DNA from: Amycolatopsis mediterranei
GTDB lineage: Bacteria > Actinomycetota > Actinomycetes > Mycobacteriales > Pseudonocardiaceae
Assembly: GCF_026017845.1 (NCBI RefSeq)
Contig: NZ_CP100416.1
Location: forward strand, 7,970,430 to 8,034,429
Direction: 5' to 3'
DNA length: 64,000 nucleotides
A program made the position numbers and the translations under genes. Of the stretch, positions 1 to 8,491 are shown piece by piece. The notes under the pieces were generated by a model. That model had not been told where the DNA came from, searched no databases, and saw only the letters and a list, made by a program, of their open reading frames with translations. Position 1 is the first letter of the stretch, and every line of letters starts with the position of its first letter.

Positions 1-277
1 CCGCGCGGCGGACCGCGGACGCGCCGACCTGCCGCAGCTCGGCCGCGTTCAGCTCGCGGTTCTCGCGCAGGCTGCGCGCGAACGCCCGCACCGCCTGCCG
101 CGTGATGCCCGCGATGTCGCCGGCCAGTTCCTCGACCGGGAGCCGCCGGTAGTCCGCGACCTCGGCCTGGATGCGCGCGAGCACCCGGGCGATCAGCTCG
201 GGCTCCTCCCGGGTGAGCCGCTCGTGCACGCGCTGCCCGCCGAGGGCGAGATCCCCGCCGGGCTTGTGCTCCGTCAC
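1..277 (-). CDS. PucR-type transcriptional regulator, N-terminal part (cut by window edge)
   Basis: Only about 92 N-terminal residues are visible; the gene runs off the left end. The start is GTG at 277-275, with a GGGGGGA ribosome-binding stretch six bases upstream. The residues include ELIARVLARIQAEV, then LPVEELAGDIAGITRQAV and FARSLRENRELNAAEL. This is the helical N-terminal (RsbRD-like) region found in actinobacterial PucR-family regulators, which carry a C-terminal helix-turn-helix of the PucR type. The C-terminal DNA-binding part is not in the window, so the family call rests on the N-terminus alone. It is divergent from the secreted hydrolase gene, 121 bp away, and might share its promoter region. 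Confidence 0.6.
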   Translation of the reverse strand, partial: MTEHKPGGDLALGGQRVHERLTREEPELIARVLARIQAEVADYRRLPVEELAGDIAGITRQAVRAFARSLRENRELNAAELRQVGASAVRRA

Positions 278-398
278 AACCGATCCCCCCGTTCTCTGCC
301 CGCATTCCCAGTCAATCGAGCCACGCCCGGTGCCGATGGTGTCACGGAGACCAACAGTCGGCACTGCATCAAGAGAACAGCGTGTCAAGGAGGACGGC

Positions 399-1250
399 GT
401 GCGAGTGAGAACGACGGCGTTCATCGCGATCATGGTCACCGCGCTGGCGGGCGCGACGGCGGTCCCGGCGGCGGCGGGCACCGCCGGGGAATACGTGGCA
501 CTGGGGGATTCGGCGGCGGCCGGGCCGCTGATCCTCCCGCCCGACCTCTCCTCCCCCGGCTGCCTCCGCTCCCTGGCGAACTACCCGCACGTCGCCGCGA
601 AAGAACTCGGCGTGCCGCTGACGGACGTCACCTGTTCGGGCGCGACGACGGCGGACATGACCGCCCCGCAGCAGACGTCGGCCGGCGCCGTGCCGCCGCA
701 GCTGGACGCGCTCGGCGCGCAGACCCGCACGGTGACCGTGACGATCGGCGGCAACGACGTCGGCCTGGTCGGGGCCGCGACGAGCTGCATCAACCTGCTG
801 CCCGGCATCAACCCCGACTGCGTCGACCGGTACACCGCCGGCGGCCACGACCAGCTGGCCGAGAAGATCGCCGCGTTCGAGCCCGTGTGGGGCGCGCTGC
901 TCGACGCGATCCACGCGAAGGCGCCGGACGCCGACGTCTTCGTGGCCGGCTACGGCACCTACCTGCCGCACAACGGCTGCTGGCCGATCGCGCCACTGAC
1001 GCCCCGCGACGCGAACTACATCCAGGGCAGCATCGACAAGACGAACGCCGCGCTGGCCCGGCAGGCCGCCGCGCACGACGCGCACTACATCGACGTCCGG
1101 ACGGCCTCGATCGGGCACGACGTCTGCAAGCTGCCCGGCGTGAAGTGGTTCGAGAGCGTGATCCCCACGTCGGTCGCCGCGCCGATGCACCCGAACGCCG
1201 ACGGCATGGCCGCGATCGGCGGGCTGGTCGCCGCCGCGATCAGCGGCTGA
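399..1250 (+). CDS. Secreted SGNH/GDSL-family lipase-esterase
   Basis: A 283-residue protein. GTG at 399 is chosen over upstream in-frame starts because AAGGAGG lies five bases before it and because a signal peptide then begins directly (RVRTTAFIAIMVTALAGATA... ending around AAAG, about residue 24). Mature residues show the SGNH blocks: GDSAAAG (catalytic Ser), GGND (oxyanion Asn), and a C-terminal HPNADG preceded by an Asp-rich turn (Asp/His of the triad). Six or more Cys in the mature chain suggest disulfides, as in Streptomyces extracellular lipases of this type. Likely role: hydrolysis of lipid or ester substrates outside the cell. It ends 11 bp inside the convergent PNPOx-like gene. Confidence 0.85.
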   Translation: MRVRTTAFIAIMVTALAGATAVPAAAGTAGEYVALGDSAAAGPLILPPDLSSPGCLRSLANYPHVAAKELGVPLTDVTCSGATTADMTAPQQTSAGAVPPQLDALGAQTRTVTVTIGGNDVGLVGAATSCINLLPGINPDCVDRYTAGGHDQLAEKIAAFEPVWGALLDAIHAKAPDADVFVAGYGTYLPHNGCWPIAPLTPRDANYIQGSIDKTNAALARQAAAHDAHYIDVRTASIGHDVCKLPGVKWFESVIPTSVAAPMHPNADGMAAIGGLVAAAISG

Positions 1251-1758
1251 AGTCCCAGCGCGCGGCACCGTGCGGCTCGGCGGTGGCGACGCCGACCGCC
1301 CGGTGCAGCGTGAGCCGGTACAGGTGCCAGGGCGCCGGCCCGGCGCTCGCCGCCATGAACGGCGCGTTGAACCCGCCGTCCTCCACCGTCGCGGGCCAGC
1401 CGCCCTCGCGGTAGACGGCCGCCACCCGCTCCAGGACCTCGGGTTCGGCGACCCGGTGGGCCTCCCCTTCCATCGTGAGGTCGAGGCCGCGCAGCCGCAC
1501 CGACACGCTGCACGCCGGGTTCGCCGCCAGGTTGCGGGCCCGGCGCGTGCCCGGCCCGCTCACGAAGTACAGGGTGTCGTCCACCCAGATGGCGCCGACG
1601 CCGGCGGCGTGCGGACGCCCGTCGGGGCGGACGGTCCCGACGAAGAACGTCAGGTCCTCCTTGGGGGTCTGGGTGGCGAGGAGGTCGCGCGCCCTGCTCC
1701 ACGGCAGCGCCGCGGACCCGGATCGGTCGAGGTTCTGGGTTGCTGTCGGTTCCGTCAT
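1240..1758 (-). CDS. Pyridoxamine 5'-phosphate oxidase-fold (flavin/F420-binding) protein
   Basis: A 172-residue protein of the split beta-barrel PNPOx-like family. It contains FVGTVRPDGRPHAAGVGAIW, LYFVSGPGTRRARNLAANP and CSVSVRLRGLDLTMEGEA, the usual strand-turn pattern that binds FMN or F420. The start is ATG at 1758-1756, two bases after the LLM oxidoreductase gene, so it is the last gene of the operon that starts with the carotenoid-type oxygenase. In actinobacteria this fold includes F420-dependent reductases, which would suit its LLM-class neighbour, but the cofactor cannot be told from sequence by eye. Its 3' end overlaps the convergent SGNH hydrolase gene by 11 bp. Confidence 0.8.
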   Translation of the reverse strand: MTEPTATQNLDRSGSAALPWSRARDLLATQTPKEDLTFFVGTVRPDGRPHAAGVGAIWVDDTLYFVSGPGTRRARNLAANPACSVSVRLRGLDLTMEGEAHRVAEPEVLERVAAVYREGGWPATVEDGGFNAPFMAASAGPAPWHLYRLTLHRAVGVATAEPHGAARWDFSR

Positions 1759-1760
1759 GC

Positions 1761-2744
1761 CTACGCGTCGAACGGGACGGCCGCGGATCGACACGCGGCG
1801 AGGGTTTTCTCGCCGCCGGGATCGTCGTCGCTGGTCGCGGGCACGATCGCCAGCTCGTCGACGCCCGCGGCCGCGTACGAGCCGATCTTCGCCGCGATCT
1901 CGTCGCGGGAGCCGAACAGCCCGACCGCGGCGATGGCTTCGGCGGGCACCGCGGCCAGGAGCTCGCGCGGGTGCGGCCGGGTGCGGGCGAAGTCGATCAG
2001 GTCGCCGAAGCCCGCCGCGCGGAACATGTCCGCGTAGCCGGGCGCGGCGAGGTAGCCGACCACGCCCCGGCGCAGCTGCTCGAGCTCGGCCGGCCCCGGA
2101 TCGGCCGCGGCGACCACCCACGCGGCCACCGGCGGCGGGGTGGTGCCCGCGCGTCCGGCGGCAGCGTGCAGCCCGCGCACCAGCGTCGCCGCGGCCGCCG
2201 GGCTGACGAGGTTGACGACCATCCGGTCGGCGTGCCGCGCGGCGACGTCGAGCGCCCGCGGCCCGAACGCGGCGATCGTCAGCGGCGACTCCGGAGCGGG
2301 CAGCCGCAGCCGGTAGCCCAGCGAGCCGACGACCGTGCCGTCCACAGAGGACTTCTCGCCGGCCAGCAGCTGCCGGACCGCGACGGCGGACTCCGCCAAG
2401 GCCGTGGCCGCCCGATCGCGCGAGCGGCCGTGCCAGCCGCGCACCACGACGTCACTGGACGTCCCGAGCGCGACGCCGGTCGCGCGCCCGGTCAGCGCCG
2501 CCACCGACGCGACGCCCATGGCGATCGTCGCCGGGTCCCGCACGGTCACCGCCAGCGGCCCGAAGGTCAGGGAAATCCGCGAAGTGGCCGCGCCGATCGC
2601 GGTGCCGAGCGCGAAGGCGTCCCACGTCGCCATCTCGCCGATCCACAGCTCCGGGTAGCCCGCGGCCTCCGCGGCGCGGGCGGTGTCGAGCGCCTCCTCC
2701 GGCGGCCGGTCCTGCCAGAGCCCCAGCGACGCCGAAAGCTTCAT
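1761..2744 (-). CDS. LLM-class F420-dependent oxidoreductase
   Basis: A 327-residue luciferase-like TIM-barrel protein: ARAAEAAGYPELWIGE near the N-terminus, then ISLTFGPLAVTVRDPATIAM, the loop ALGTSSDVVVRGWHGRS, and the C-terminal AVGLFGSRDEIAAKIGSYAAAGVDEL typical of F420-dependent (MER-like) members. Such enzymes transfer hydride between F420 and an organic substrate. ATG 2744 overlaps the thiolase stop by ATGA, so the two are translationally coupled. In this operon it may oxidise or reduce an intermediate released by the oxygenase and CoA ligase; that assignment is inference. Confidence 0.85.
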   Translation of the reverse strand: MKLSASLGLWQDRPPEEALDTARAAEAAGYPELWIGEMATWDAFALGTAIGAATSRISLTFGPLAVTVRDPATIAMGVASVAALTGRATGVALGTSSDVVVRGWHGRSRDRAATALAESAVAVRQLLAGEKSSVDGTVVGSLGYRLRLPAPESPLTIAAFGPRALDVAARHADRMVVNLVSPAAAATLVRGLHAAAGRAGTTPPPVAAWVVAAADPGPAELEQLRRGVVGYLAAPGYADMFRAAGFGDLIDFARTRPHPRELLAAVPAEAIAAVGLFGSRDEIAAKIGSYAAAGVDELAIVPATSDDDPGGEKTLAACRSAAVPFDA

Positions 2745-3934
2745 GCGGCGGCCTGCACGATCATGGTGACCACCGTGGTGAACGAGCCGCCGACGTTCAG
2801 CGTCAACGCCGTCCGCGCGCCCCCGACCTGCGTCTCGCCCGCCGTGCCCGAGACCTGCCGGGCCGCGTCGCGCAGCATGCGGACGCCGGTCGCGCCGACC
2901 GGGTGGCCGAGGCCGATCAGGCCGCCACCCGGGTTGATCCCGGCCGCGTCGAGCCCGCCGCCGTCGATGAACCGGCCGCCGCCGCCGGGCGGTGCCGCGC
3001 CGAGGTGCTCCAGCGCGACCAGGCCGGTGATGGTGAAGCAGTCGTGCAGCTCGACGACGTCGAGCGCGCCGGGGCCGGGCACGCCCGCTCGCCGGTAGGC
3101 GTCGGCGACGGCGCCGTGCAGGTGCGGGAACAGGTACTCGCCGCCGGAGGCGATCTTCGGCGCGAGGCCGATGTGCGCGGTGCGGTGCCCGAAGCCCGCG
3201 ATCCGCGGGAACCCGCCGCCGAGCCGTTCGGCGAACGCGGGCGAGGCCAGCAGGACCGCCGCGGCGCCGTCGGTGATCCGGCCGCAGTCCTGCTTGCGCA
3301 GGCGGCCCTCGATGACGGGGTTGAGCTCGTCGTCCGGTCCGAACGCGGCCGCCGGAAACCGCCAGTCGCGGGCCTGGGCCAGTGGGTTCAGCGCCGCCCG
3401 GGTGAAGGCGTGTTCGGCGAACAGCCCGAGGTGCCCCGGATCAAGACCATAACGGGCGTCGTAGGCGGAAGCGACGTCGGCGAACAGCGCGGGCCACGGG
3501 AACTTCGCGGCGACGGCCTCGTGCCCGGCCCACGCGGCGGACCCGAGGTGCTCGGCCGCCCGCTGCCCGTCGACGTTGCGCATCAGCTCGACGCCGACGA
3601 CCAGCGCCACGTCGTACCGGTCCGCTTCGAGGTCCGCGCAGGCCGCGAGGACGGCGGTGCTGCCGGAGGCGCAGGCGGCTTCGTGCCGGGTCGACGGCAC
3701 GCCGTCCAGCTCCGGGACGGCCGCCACCAGCAGGCCGCCGAGCTGCGCCTGGCCGGTGAACAGCTCGGCGGCGAGGTTCCCGACGTGCGCGACTTCGACG
3801 TCGTCCGCGCTCACGCCGGCGTCGGCCAGCGCGGCGGGCACCACCTCGGCGAACAGTTCGAGGAGCCCGCGCCCTTCCTTCGTGAAGTTGCGCGCGAAGT
3901 CGGTCTGCGCCCCGCCCAGCACGTACACCGTCAT
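2741..3934 (-). CDS. SCP2-type thiolase (acetyl-CoA acyltransferase-like)
   Basis: A 397-residue thiolase-fold protein starting at ATG 3934, four bases after the CoA ligase stop. The nucleophile motif EAACASGS places Cys88, the HDCF motif (His297-Cys299) is diagnostic of the SCP2-type branch, and GHPVGATG gives His344. The C-terminal CxG found in classical thiolases is replaced by LNVGGS, which is normal in SCP2-type enzymes because HDCF supplies the second Cys. Predicted role: thiolytic cleavage of a 3-ketoacyl-CoA formed from the product of the upstream ligase. Longer upstream in-frame starts would run into the ligase gene and were not used. Confidence 0.85.
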   Translation of the reverse strand: MTVYVLGGAQTDFARNFTKEGRGLLELFAEVVPAALADAGVSADDVEVAHVGNLAAELFTGQAQLGGLLVAAVPELDGVPSTRHEAACASGSTAVLAACADLEADRYDVALVVGVELMRNVDGQRAAEHLGSAAWAGHEAVAAKFPWPALFADVASAYDARYGLDPGHLGLFAEHAFTRAALNPLAQARDWRFPAAAFGPDDELNPVIEGRLRKQDCGRITDGAAAVLLASPAFAERLGGGFPRIAGFGHRTAHIGLAPKIASGGEYLFPHLHGAVADAYRRAGVPGPGALDVVELHDCFTITGLVALEHLGAAPPGGGGRFIDGGGLDAAGINPGGGLIGLGHPVGATGVRMLRDAARQVSGTAGETQVGGARTALTLNVGGSFTTVVTMIVQAAA

Positions 3935-3938
3935 GACC

Positions 3939-5630
3939 TCATCCCAGGCTTTCCCGCAGCTGCCGCTTGAGGATCTTCCCCACCGGGTTGCGCGGCAGCA
4001 CGTCGGCGTACTCGAGCCGTTCCGGCAGCTTGAACGCAGCCACCTTGCGGTCGCGCAGGTACGCGACCAGCTCGTCCAGGGCCGGCTTGCGCGAGCCCGG
4101 CACCACGACCGCACACACCCGCTCCCCCATGACGTCGTCGGGCACCCCGACGACGCCGACGTCGGCGACGTCCGGGTGACCGGCCAGCAGGCCCTCGACC
4201 TCGGCGGGCGAGATGTTCATGCCGCCGCGGATCACGAGATCCTTCAGCCGGTCGACGTACCGCAGGAACTCCCCGCGCTCGCCGTCGATCTCGAAGACGT
4301 CGCCGGTGCGGAAGTGCCCGTCTTCGTCGAACGCCGAGGTGTCGAGCGGCTCGCCCATTTCCGTGAGGTAACCGGCGAACACCGTCGGCCCGGCGATGTG
4401 CAGCTCGCCGGGGCGCCCGGGTTCGGTCACCCGCTCGCCGGTGACCGGGTCGTGCAGCCGCACCGACGTCCACTCGGCCACCGGGGTCGACCAGGTGGCG
4501 GCGGAGGCGTAGTTCGGGAAGTAGGTCGCGCGCTGGTCCGGGTCCGGGATGTCCACCGGTCCGGACAGCAGCGCGGTGCCCTCGTTCGAGCCGAAGAAGT
4601 TGATGATGTCGATGCCGTACCGCTCGGCCCAGGTGCGCACCAGCCACGGCGAGAGCGGGGCCGAGCCGGACCCGATCTTCCGCAGCGCCGAGATGTCCAC
4701 TTCGGACAGTATCTTCTCGTTGTGCAGCAGCATGGTCAGCAACGCCGGTGGCGCGAGAGTGTAGGTCACCCGCTCGGCCGCGAGCTGGCGCAGGAACACC
4801 GGCAGGTCGAACGGGTGGTGCGGGACGAACACGGCGCCGGTCAGCAGCCACGGCAGGAACATGCCGCCGATGCCGGCCATGTTCGTCATCGGGAACGGCG
4901 AGAGCAGGACGTCGTCGCGGGTCATCCCGGCGGCCTGGACGCACCCGGCGGCCGTCGCCAGCCAGTCTCCGTGGCAGCGCGGCACGGCCTTCGGCACGGC
5001 TTCGGTGCCGGAGGTCCAGCAGATCGTGACGCAGTCGTTCACGTCGGCTTCGGTCAGGTAGGAGTCCAAAGTGGATTTCTCCGCTTCGGACAGTGGAGCT
5101 TCGGGCCAGGCCAGGGCGCCGGCCGGTTCGTCGTCCCCCGAGGCGACGACGAACCGGACCGACGGCGCCGAAGCGCCTATTAGCCCAAGGGCCGCCCCGG
5201 CGAGCTCGTGCTCGCCGTATCTGGATGCGGTCACCACCCCGACGGCCCCGGTGCGCCGGCACATGGGGCCGAGTTCGTGTTCCCGGTAGGAGACCGGGAA
5301 CGGGGTGACGATCGCGCCGATCCGCACGATCGCGAGGAACGCCTGGACCAGGGCCGAGCAGTTCGGCAGCTGCACGGCCACGACGTCGCCTGCTCGCACC
5401 CCTCCGGCGAGCAGGAACGCGGCCAGGACGTCGACGCGTTCGTCGAGCCGGTTCCAGGTCCACCGCACCGGGTCGCGTCCGACCAGTGCGGTGGTGTTCG
5501 GTGGATCGACCAGCGCGAGACCCTCCGGGTCGGCACTGACCCGCTCCTTGACGAGCTGGTCGATCGTCTCCGCACTCCACCATCCCCACGTCCGGAAGTC
5601 CCGGGCGCGACCCTCTCGATGGCATCTCAT
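3939..5630 (-). CDS. AMP-forming acyl/aryl-CoA ligase
   Basis: A 563-residue ANL-superfamily enzyme. The phosphate-binding motif is WTSGTEAVPKAVPRCH, the aromatic/acid-pocket motif NFFGSNEGT, the hinge region YVDRLKDLVIRGGMNISPAEVE, and the C-terminal catalytic lysine lies in NPVGKILKRQL. It activates a carboxylate to its acyl-adenylate and then the CoA thioester. ATG 5630 overlaps the oxygenase TGA (ATGA), arguing for coupled translation; no clear Shine-Dalgarno precedes it. It sits between the oxygenase and thiolase, so its substrate is probably an acid derived from the cleaved product. The aldehyde-to-acid step is not encoded in this operon. Confidence 0.88.
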   Translation of the reverse strand: MRCHREGRARDFRTWGWWSAETIDQLVKERVSADPEGLALVDPPNTTALVGRDPVRWTWNRLDERVDVLAAFLLAGGVRAGDVVAVQLPNCSALVQAFLAIVRIGAIVTPFPVSYREHELGPMCRRTGAVGVVTASRYGEHELAGAALGLIGASAPSVRFVVASGDDEPAGALAWPEAPLSEAEKSTLDSYLTEADVNDCVTICWTSGTEAVPKAVPRCHGDWLATAAGCVQAAGMTRDDVLLSPFPMTNMAGIGGMFLPWLLTGAVFVPHHPFDLPVFLRQLAAERVTYTLAPPALLTMLLHNEKILSEVDISALRKIGSGSAPLSPWLVRTWAERYGIDIINFFGSNEGTALLSGPVDIPDPDQRATYFPNYASAATWSTPVAEWTSVRLHDPVTGERVTEPGRPGELHIAGPTVFAGYLTEMGEPLDTSAFDEDGHFRTGDVFEIDGERGEFLRYVDRLKDLVIRGGMNISPAEVEGLLAGHPDVADVGVVGVPDDVMGERVCAVVVPGSRKPALDELVAYLRDRKVAAFKLPERLEYADVLPRNPVGKILKRQLRESLG

Positions 5631-7099
5631 GAACGGAGGTTTTCCAGCTGGTCCGCCCGGACCCAGGTCGCGTGAAAACCGAGCGGGACACGCTGGGGAA
5701 GCAGGACCCTGGCCACGGGTCCGGCAGCGAGGTCGGCGGCGTCGAAGATGTCCAGTTCCGAGCGTCCCTCACGCTCGTCCTGCACGAACGTCACCAAGTA
5801 CCCGTCCGCCGAATCGACGGGTGCTCCTTCGCGGGGTGCGAACGGAGCCTCGCTGCCCCACCGGCCGGGACCGAACCGGTATTCGGTCTTCGTGCCGGCA
5901 AGATTGTCGTGGCGCACCAGCCCGTCGAACTTGAGCGTCGACTCGGGCGAGATGTGCACCGCGTAGGAGTACCGGTTCCGCCGTCCGACGCCGCGGGCGT
6001 CGACGGTCGGGAACTCGGTGTTGTCGTCGTCGAGCGGCGCCTCGTGGCACGCACCGGTCCGCAGGTCGAAGCGGTAGCGGTGCAGCTGGGCGTCGAGCCG
6101 CAGGTAGGACAGCATCTTCGCCAGCGGCGTGTGCGCGTCGGCCCGCGGCTGCGGACGCTGGACGCGGCAGACGTCGAGGACGACTTCGCCGCCCTGCTCC
6201 CAGGCGTTGACGACGTGGTAGATGTAGCACGGGCTCGCTTCGAACCACCGGACCTGGCTACCGTCTCCGTAGCGTGGCAACACGCCGAAGCGGCTCGGCA
6301 TCGAGCGGTCGAAGTGCAGCTTGTGGCGCCCCTGCTGCGCCGCCGCGAGGTCCTGGACCAGCGGCAGGTCCATCAGCACCGCGTAGTGCTCGGTGATGGC
6401 CATGTCGTGTGGCAGGCGTGGGCCTGGCAGTTCGACGTCGGTGGTGCGCACGACCTTGCCGTCCGCACTGATCACGCCGTAGCGCAGGTACGGCGGGCGG
6501 GGCCCGTAGTCGAACCAGAACAGCTCGCCGGTGGTCTCGTCGACCTTCGGGTGGGCCATCATGTCGCCGGCCAGCGTGCCGAGGAAGTCTTCGGCGCCGA
6601 GGGTCTCCAGCGACAGCGGGTCGACCGCGTACGGCGAGCCGCACAGGTACCACGTGGCGAGGATCCGGCCGCGGTGGAAGACGACGTCGGTGTTGGCGTT
6701 GTCCTTGAGGCCCAGGCCGTGGGTGTTGCCGAAGGGGTTGTCCTTCGGGTTCTCCATGACGCCGGTCCAGAGCCCCTTGCCGGCTGCGGACTCGGCCTCG
6801 AAGGCCTTCGTGCGGATCCAGCGGTTGCGGTAGCGGGCCTTGCCGTTCTCCAGGTGGACGGCGTGGATCATGCCGTCGCCGTCGAACCAGTGGTAGCGGC
6901 CTTCGGGGGCGAACCGCGGGTTCGGGCCGTTGCGCAGGTAGACGCCGTTGAGATCCTTCGGGATCTCGCCGATGACCTGCAGGTCTTCGGCGTCGATCTC
7001 GGTGCCGACCGGGGCGTAGACGCCGAGCAGGTAGGGGTTCGCCTCGTCCGCGTCCGCCGTCCGGGCCACCATCAGCGGCTGTTCGGAGGTGCTGGTCAT
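5627..7099 (-). CDS. Carotenoid oxygenase-family dioxygenase
   Basis: A 490-residue seven-bladed beta-propeller oxygenase of the CCD/lignostilbene dioxygenase/retinal pigment epithelium family. The four iron-ligand histidines are all visible in order: H183 (MMAHPKVD), H231 (LPHDMAIT), H295 (YIYHVVNAW) and H476 (LGFHATWV). NGPNPRF and WFDGDGMIHAV near residues 57-81 are further family marks. It should be a soluble non-heme Fe(II) enzyme cleaving a C=C bond to two carbonyl products. The substrate (carotenoid, apocarotenoid, stilbene or phenylpropanoid) cannot be read from sequence. First gene of a five-gene operon running to 1240 and divergent from the tandem HxlR regulator. Confidence 0.9.
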   Translation of the reverse strand: MTSTSEQPLMVARTADADEANPYLLGVYAPVGTEIDAEDLQVIGEIPKDLNGVYLRNGPNPRFAPEGRYHWFDGDGMIHAVHLENGKARYRNRWIRTKAFEAESAAGKGLWTGVMENPKDNPFGNTHGLGLKDNANTDVVFHRGRILATWYLCGSPYAVDPLSLETLGAEDFLGTLAGDMMAHPKVDETTGELFWFDYGPRPPYLRYGVISADGKVVRTTDVELPGPRLPHDMAITEHYAVLMDLPLVQDLAAAQQGRHKLHFDRSMPSRFGVLPRYGDGSQVRWFEASPCYIYHVVNAWEQGGEVVLDVCRVQRPQPRADAHTPLAKMLSYLRLDAQLHRYRFDLRTGACHEAPLDDDNTEFPTVDARGVGRRNRYSYAVHISPESTLKFDGLVRHDNLAGTKTEYRFGPGRWGSEAPFAPREGAPVDSADGYLVTFVQDEREGRSELDIFDAADLAAGPVARVLLPQRVPLGFHATWVRADQLENLRS

Positions 7100-7147
7100 C
7101 GGGCTGCTCCCTGGCTGCGCGGGCTGATGGGAATCAGACTATGATTT

Positions 7148-7190
7148 GTGTACCCAGCTGTCAATAGGCTTCTTTTGGTGTAGCCAGGTG
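7148..7190. promoter_or_regulatory. Two-copy operator-like direct repeat between oxygenase operon and HxlR regulator
   Basis: GTGTACCCAGCTG (7148-7160) and GTGTAGCCAGGTG (7178-7190) match at 11 of 13 positions and start exactly 30 bp apart, about three helical turns. Each half is close to a palindrome at its core (CAGCTG, CAGGTG). The pair lies in the 127-bp gap separating the oxygenase start from the HxlR start. It is a natural candidate binding site for a regulator with two DNA-binding domains, as encoded next door. The repeat is seen directly; the binding role is inferred. Confidence 0.55.
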
Positions 7191-7226
7191 CTATCCTGAG
7201 GTGGCGATGTAACGAGGGGAAAGCTT

Positions 7227-8183
7227 TTGGTGGAGGCGACTGCACAGCGCATCCGGCCGGCGGGGGATCCGCTCCGCCGGGCGCTCGAGCTGGTCGGCGA
7301 CCAGTGGACGCTGCTCATCCTGCAGGGCCTGTTCCTGCACTTCCGGCGGTACGAAGAGCTGCGACTCCGCCTGGGCATTTCGCCGACGGCGTTGTCCGGG
7401 CGGCTGCGGGACATGGTGGACGCGGGCATGCTCACGCGGGTGCCGTACCGGGACGCGCGCCGCACGCGGCACGAGTACCGGCTCACCGAGCGCGGCCTGG
7501 AGCTGTGGCCGCTGCTGATCTGCATCTGGGCGTGGGAGCGCGAGTGGGTCGAAGGCCGCCGCGAGGTGCTGCCGACGCTGATCCACCTCGACTGTGAGCT
7601 GGCTACATCAGCGCCCCTCGGCTGTGCCGCCTGCGGCCGCCGGGTCGACGCGCGTGACGTGCGGGCGTCCCGGCTGGACAGCACCGGCGTCGCGGCGGCG
7701 ACGGCGTCCAAGCGCTTCCGCCGCAAGGACGCCGAATCCCTGGCCGGCGATCCGATGATGTTCTTCCCGGACACGATGGAGCTGCTCGGCGACCGGTGGT
7801 CGACCGGCCTGCTGGTCTCGGCGCTGCTCGGCTGCCGGCACTTCTCGGAGTTCGAGCGCGAACTGGGCATCGGGCCGAGCGTGCTGTCGGGCCGCCTGAG
7901 CAAGCTCGTCGAGGTCGGCGTCCTGCGCACGGGCACGGCGAAGACCCGCACCGACGCCCGCGACTACCGCCTGACGGCGAAGGGCCTGGCGTTCTTCCCG
8001 GCGCTGGCGTTCATCGCCGAGTGGTCGCGCGGGTTCGAGGTGACGGGCCAGGAGCCGGACATCACGCTGCACCACGTCGAGTGCGGCGAGCGGCTGCGCC
8101 CGATGCTGCTGTGCGACCATTGTGGCCGCCCCCTGACCCGCAAGTCGGTCCAGTTCGGTGGCGTGCCGTCCCCCAAACGCTGA
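7227..8183 (+). CDS. Tandem-domain HxlR-family transcriptional regulator
   Basis: About 318 residues with two HxlR winged-helix domains in one chain. Domain 1 (about residues 10-100) has ALELVGDQWTLLILQGLF and SPTALSGRLRDMVDAG; domain 2 (about 180-270) has TMELLGDRWSTGLLVSALL and GPSVLSGRLSKLVEVG. Each domain is followed by the same H-x2-C-x9-C-x2-C pattern (IHLDCEL...CAAC and HHVECGE...CDHC), which may bind zinc or sense thiols. The start is TTG 7227 or GTG 7230 after GAGGGGAAA. Most HxlR proteins have one domain and dimerise; a fused pair probably acts as a built-in dimer. It is divergent from, and likely controls, the carotenoid-type oxygenase operon. Confidence 0.85.
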   Translation: MVEATAQRIRPAGDPLRRALELVGDQWTLLILQGLFLHFRRYEELRLRLGISPTALSGRLRDMVDAGMLTRVPYRDARRTRHEYRLTERGLELWPLLICIWAWEREWVEGRREVLPTLIHLDCELATSAPLGCAACGRRVDARDVRASRLDSTGVAAATASKRFRRKDAESLAGDPMMFFPDTMELLGDRWSTGLLVSALLGCRHFSEFERELGIGPSVLSGRLSKLVEVGVLRTGTAKTRTDARDYRLTAKGLAFFPALAFIAEWSRGFEVTGQEPDITLHHVECGERLRPMLLCDHCGRPLTRKSVQFGGVPSPKR

Positions 8184-8265
8184 CGACGTGACCAAATCGA
8201 CTCGCCAAGCAGTTTGCGGGATGCCAGGCTGGGGCGGTCACACGTCGTCATTTTCGGAGGTAAGC

Positions 8266-8451
8266 ATGAGTGAACCGGACCCGTCGCCCAGCGGCGAGGA
8301 GGACGACGTCAAGCGCAAGTTCCGCGAAGCACTGGAGCGCAAGCAGGCCCACGCGCGAACGGGAGCGTCGCACGAGAACGCGGGCGGCAAGAACCAGCAC
8401 GCCCACGGCCCGGCGGCGAACAAGCGGACGTTCCGCCGCAAGAGCGGCTGA
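8266..8451 (+). CDS. DUF5302 small hydrophilic protein
   Basis: A 61-residue, highly charged protein with DDVKRKFREALERKQAHA followed by a His/Asn/Lys-rich tail ending in KRTFRRKSG. This is the common actinobacterial DUF5302 pattern, whose function is unknown. ATG 8266 follows CGGAGGTAAGC, a strong Shine-Dalgarno at good spacing. A very stable hairpin directly follows the stop codon. It has no signal peptide or membrane segment and is not in an operon. Confidence 0.85.
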   Translation: MSEPDPSPSGEEDDVKRKFREALERKQAHARTGASHENAGGKNQHAHGPAANKRTFRRKSG

Positions 8452-8457
8452 GCCGAA

Positions 8458-8483
8458 GGCCCCCACCGCGAGCGGTGGGGGCC
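8458..8483. terminator. Perfect 12-bp hairpin, bidirectional terminator
   Basis: GGCCCCCACCGC (8458-8469) pairs perfectly with GCGGTGGGGGCC (8472-8483) around a two-base loop. It lies between the DUF5302 stop and the 3' end of the convergent MBL-fold gene. There is no U-run, which is usual for terminators in GC-rich actinomycetes. Confidence 0.75.
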
Positions 8484-8491
8484 TCGCGCTT

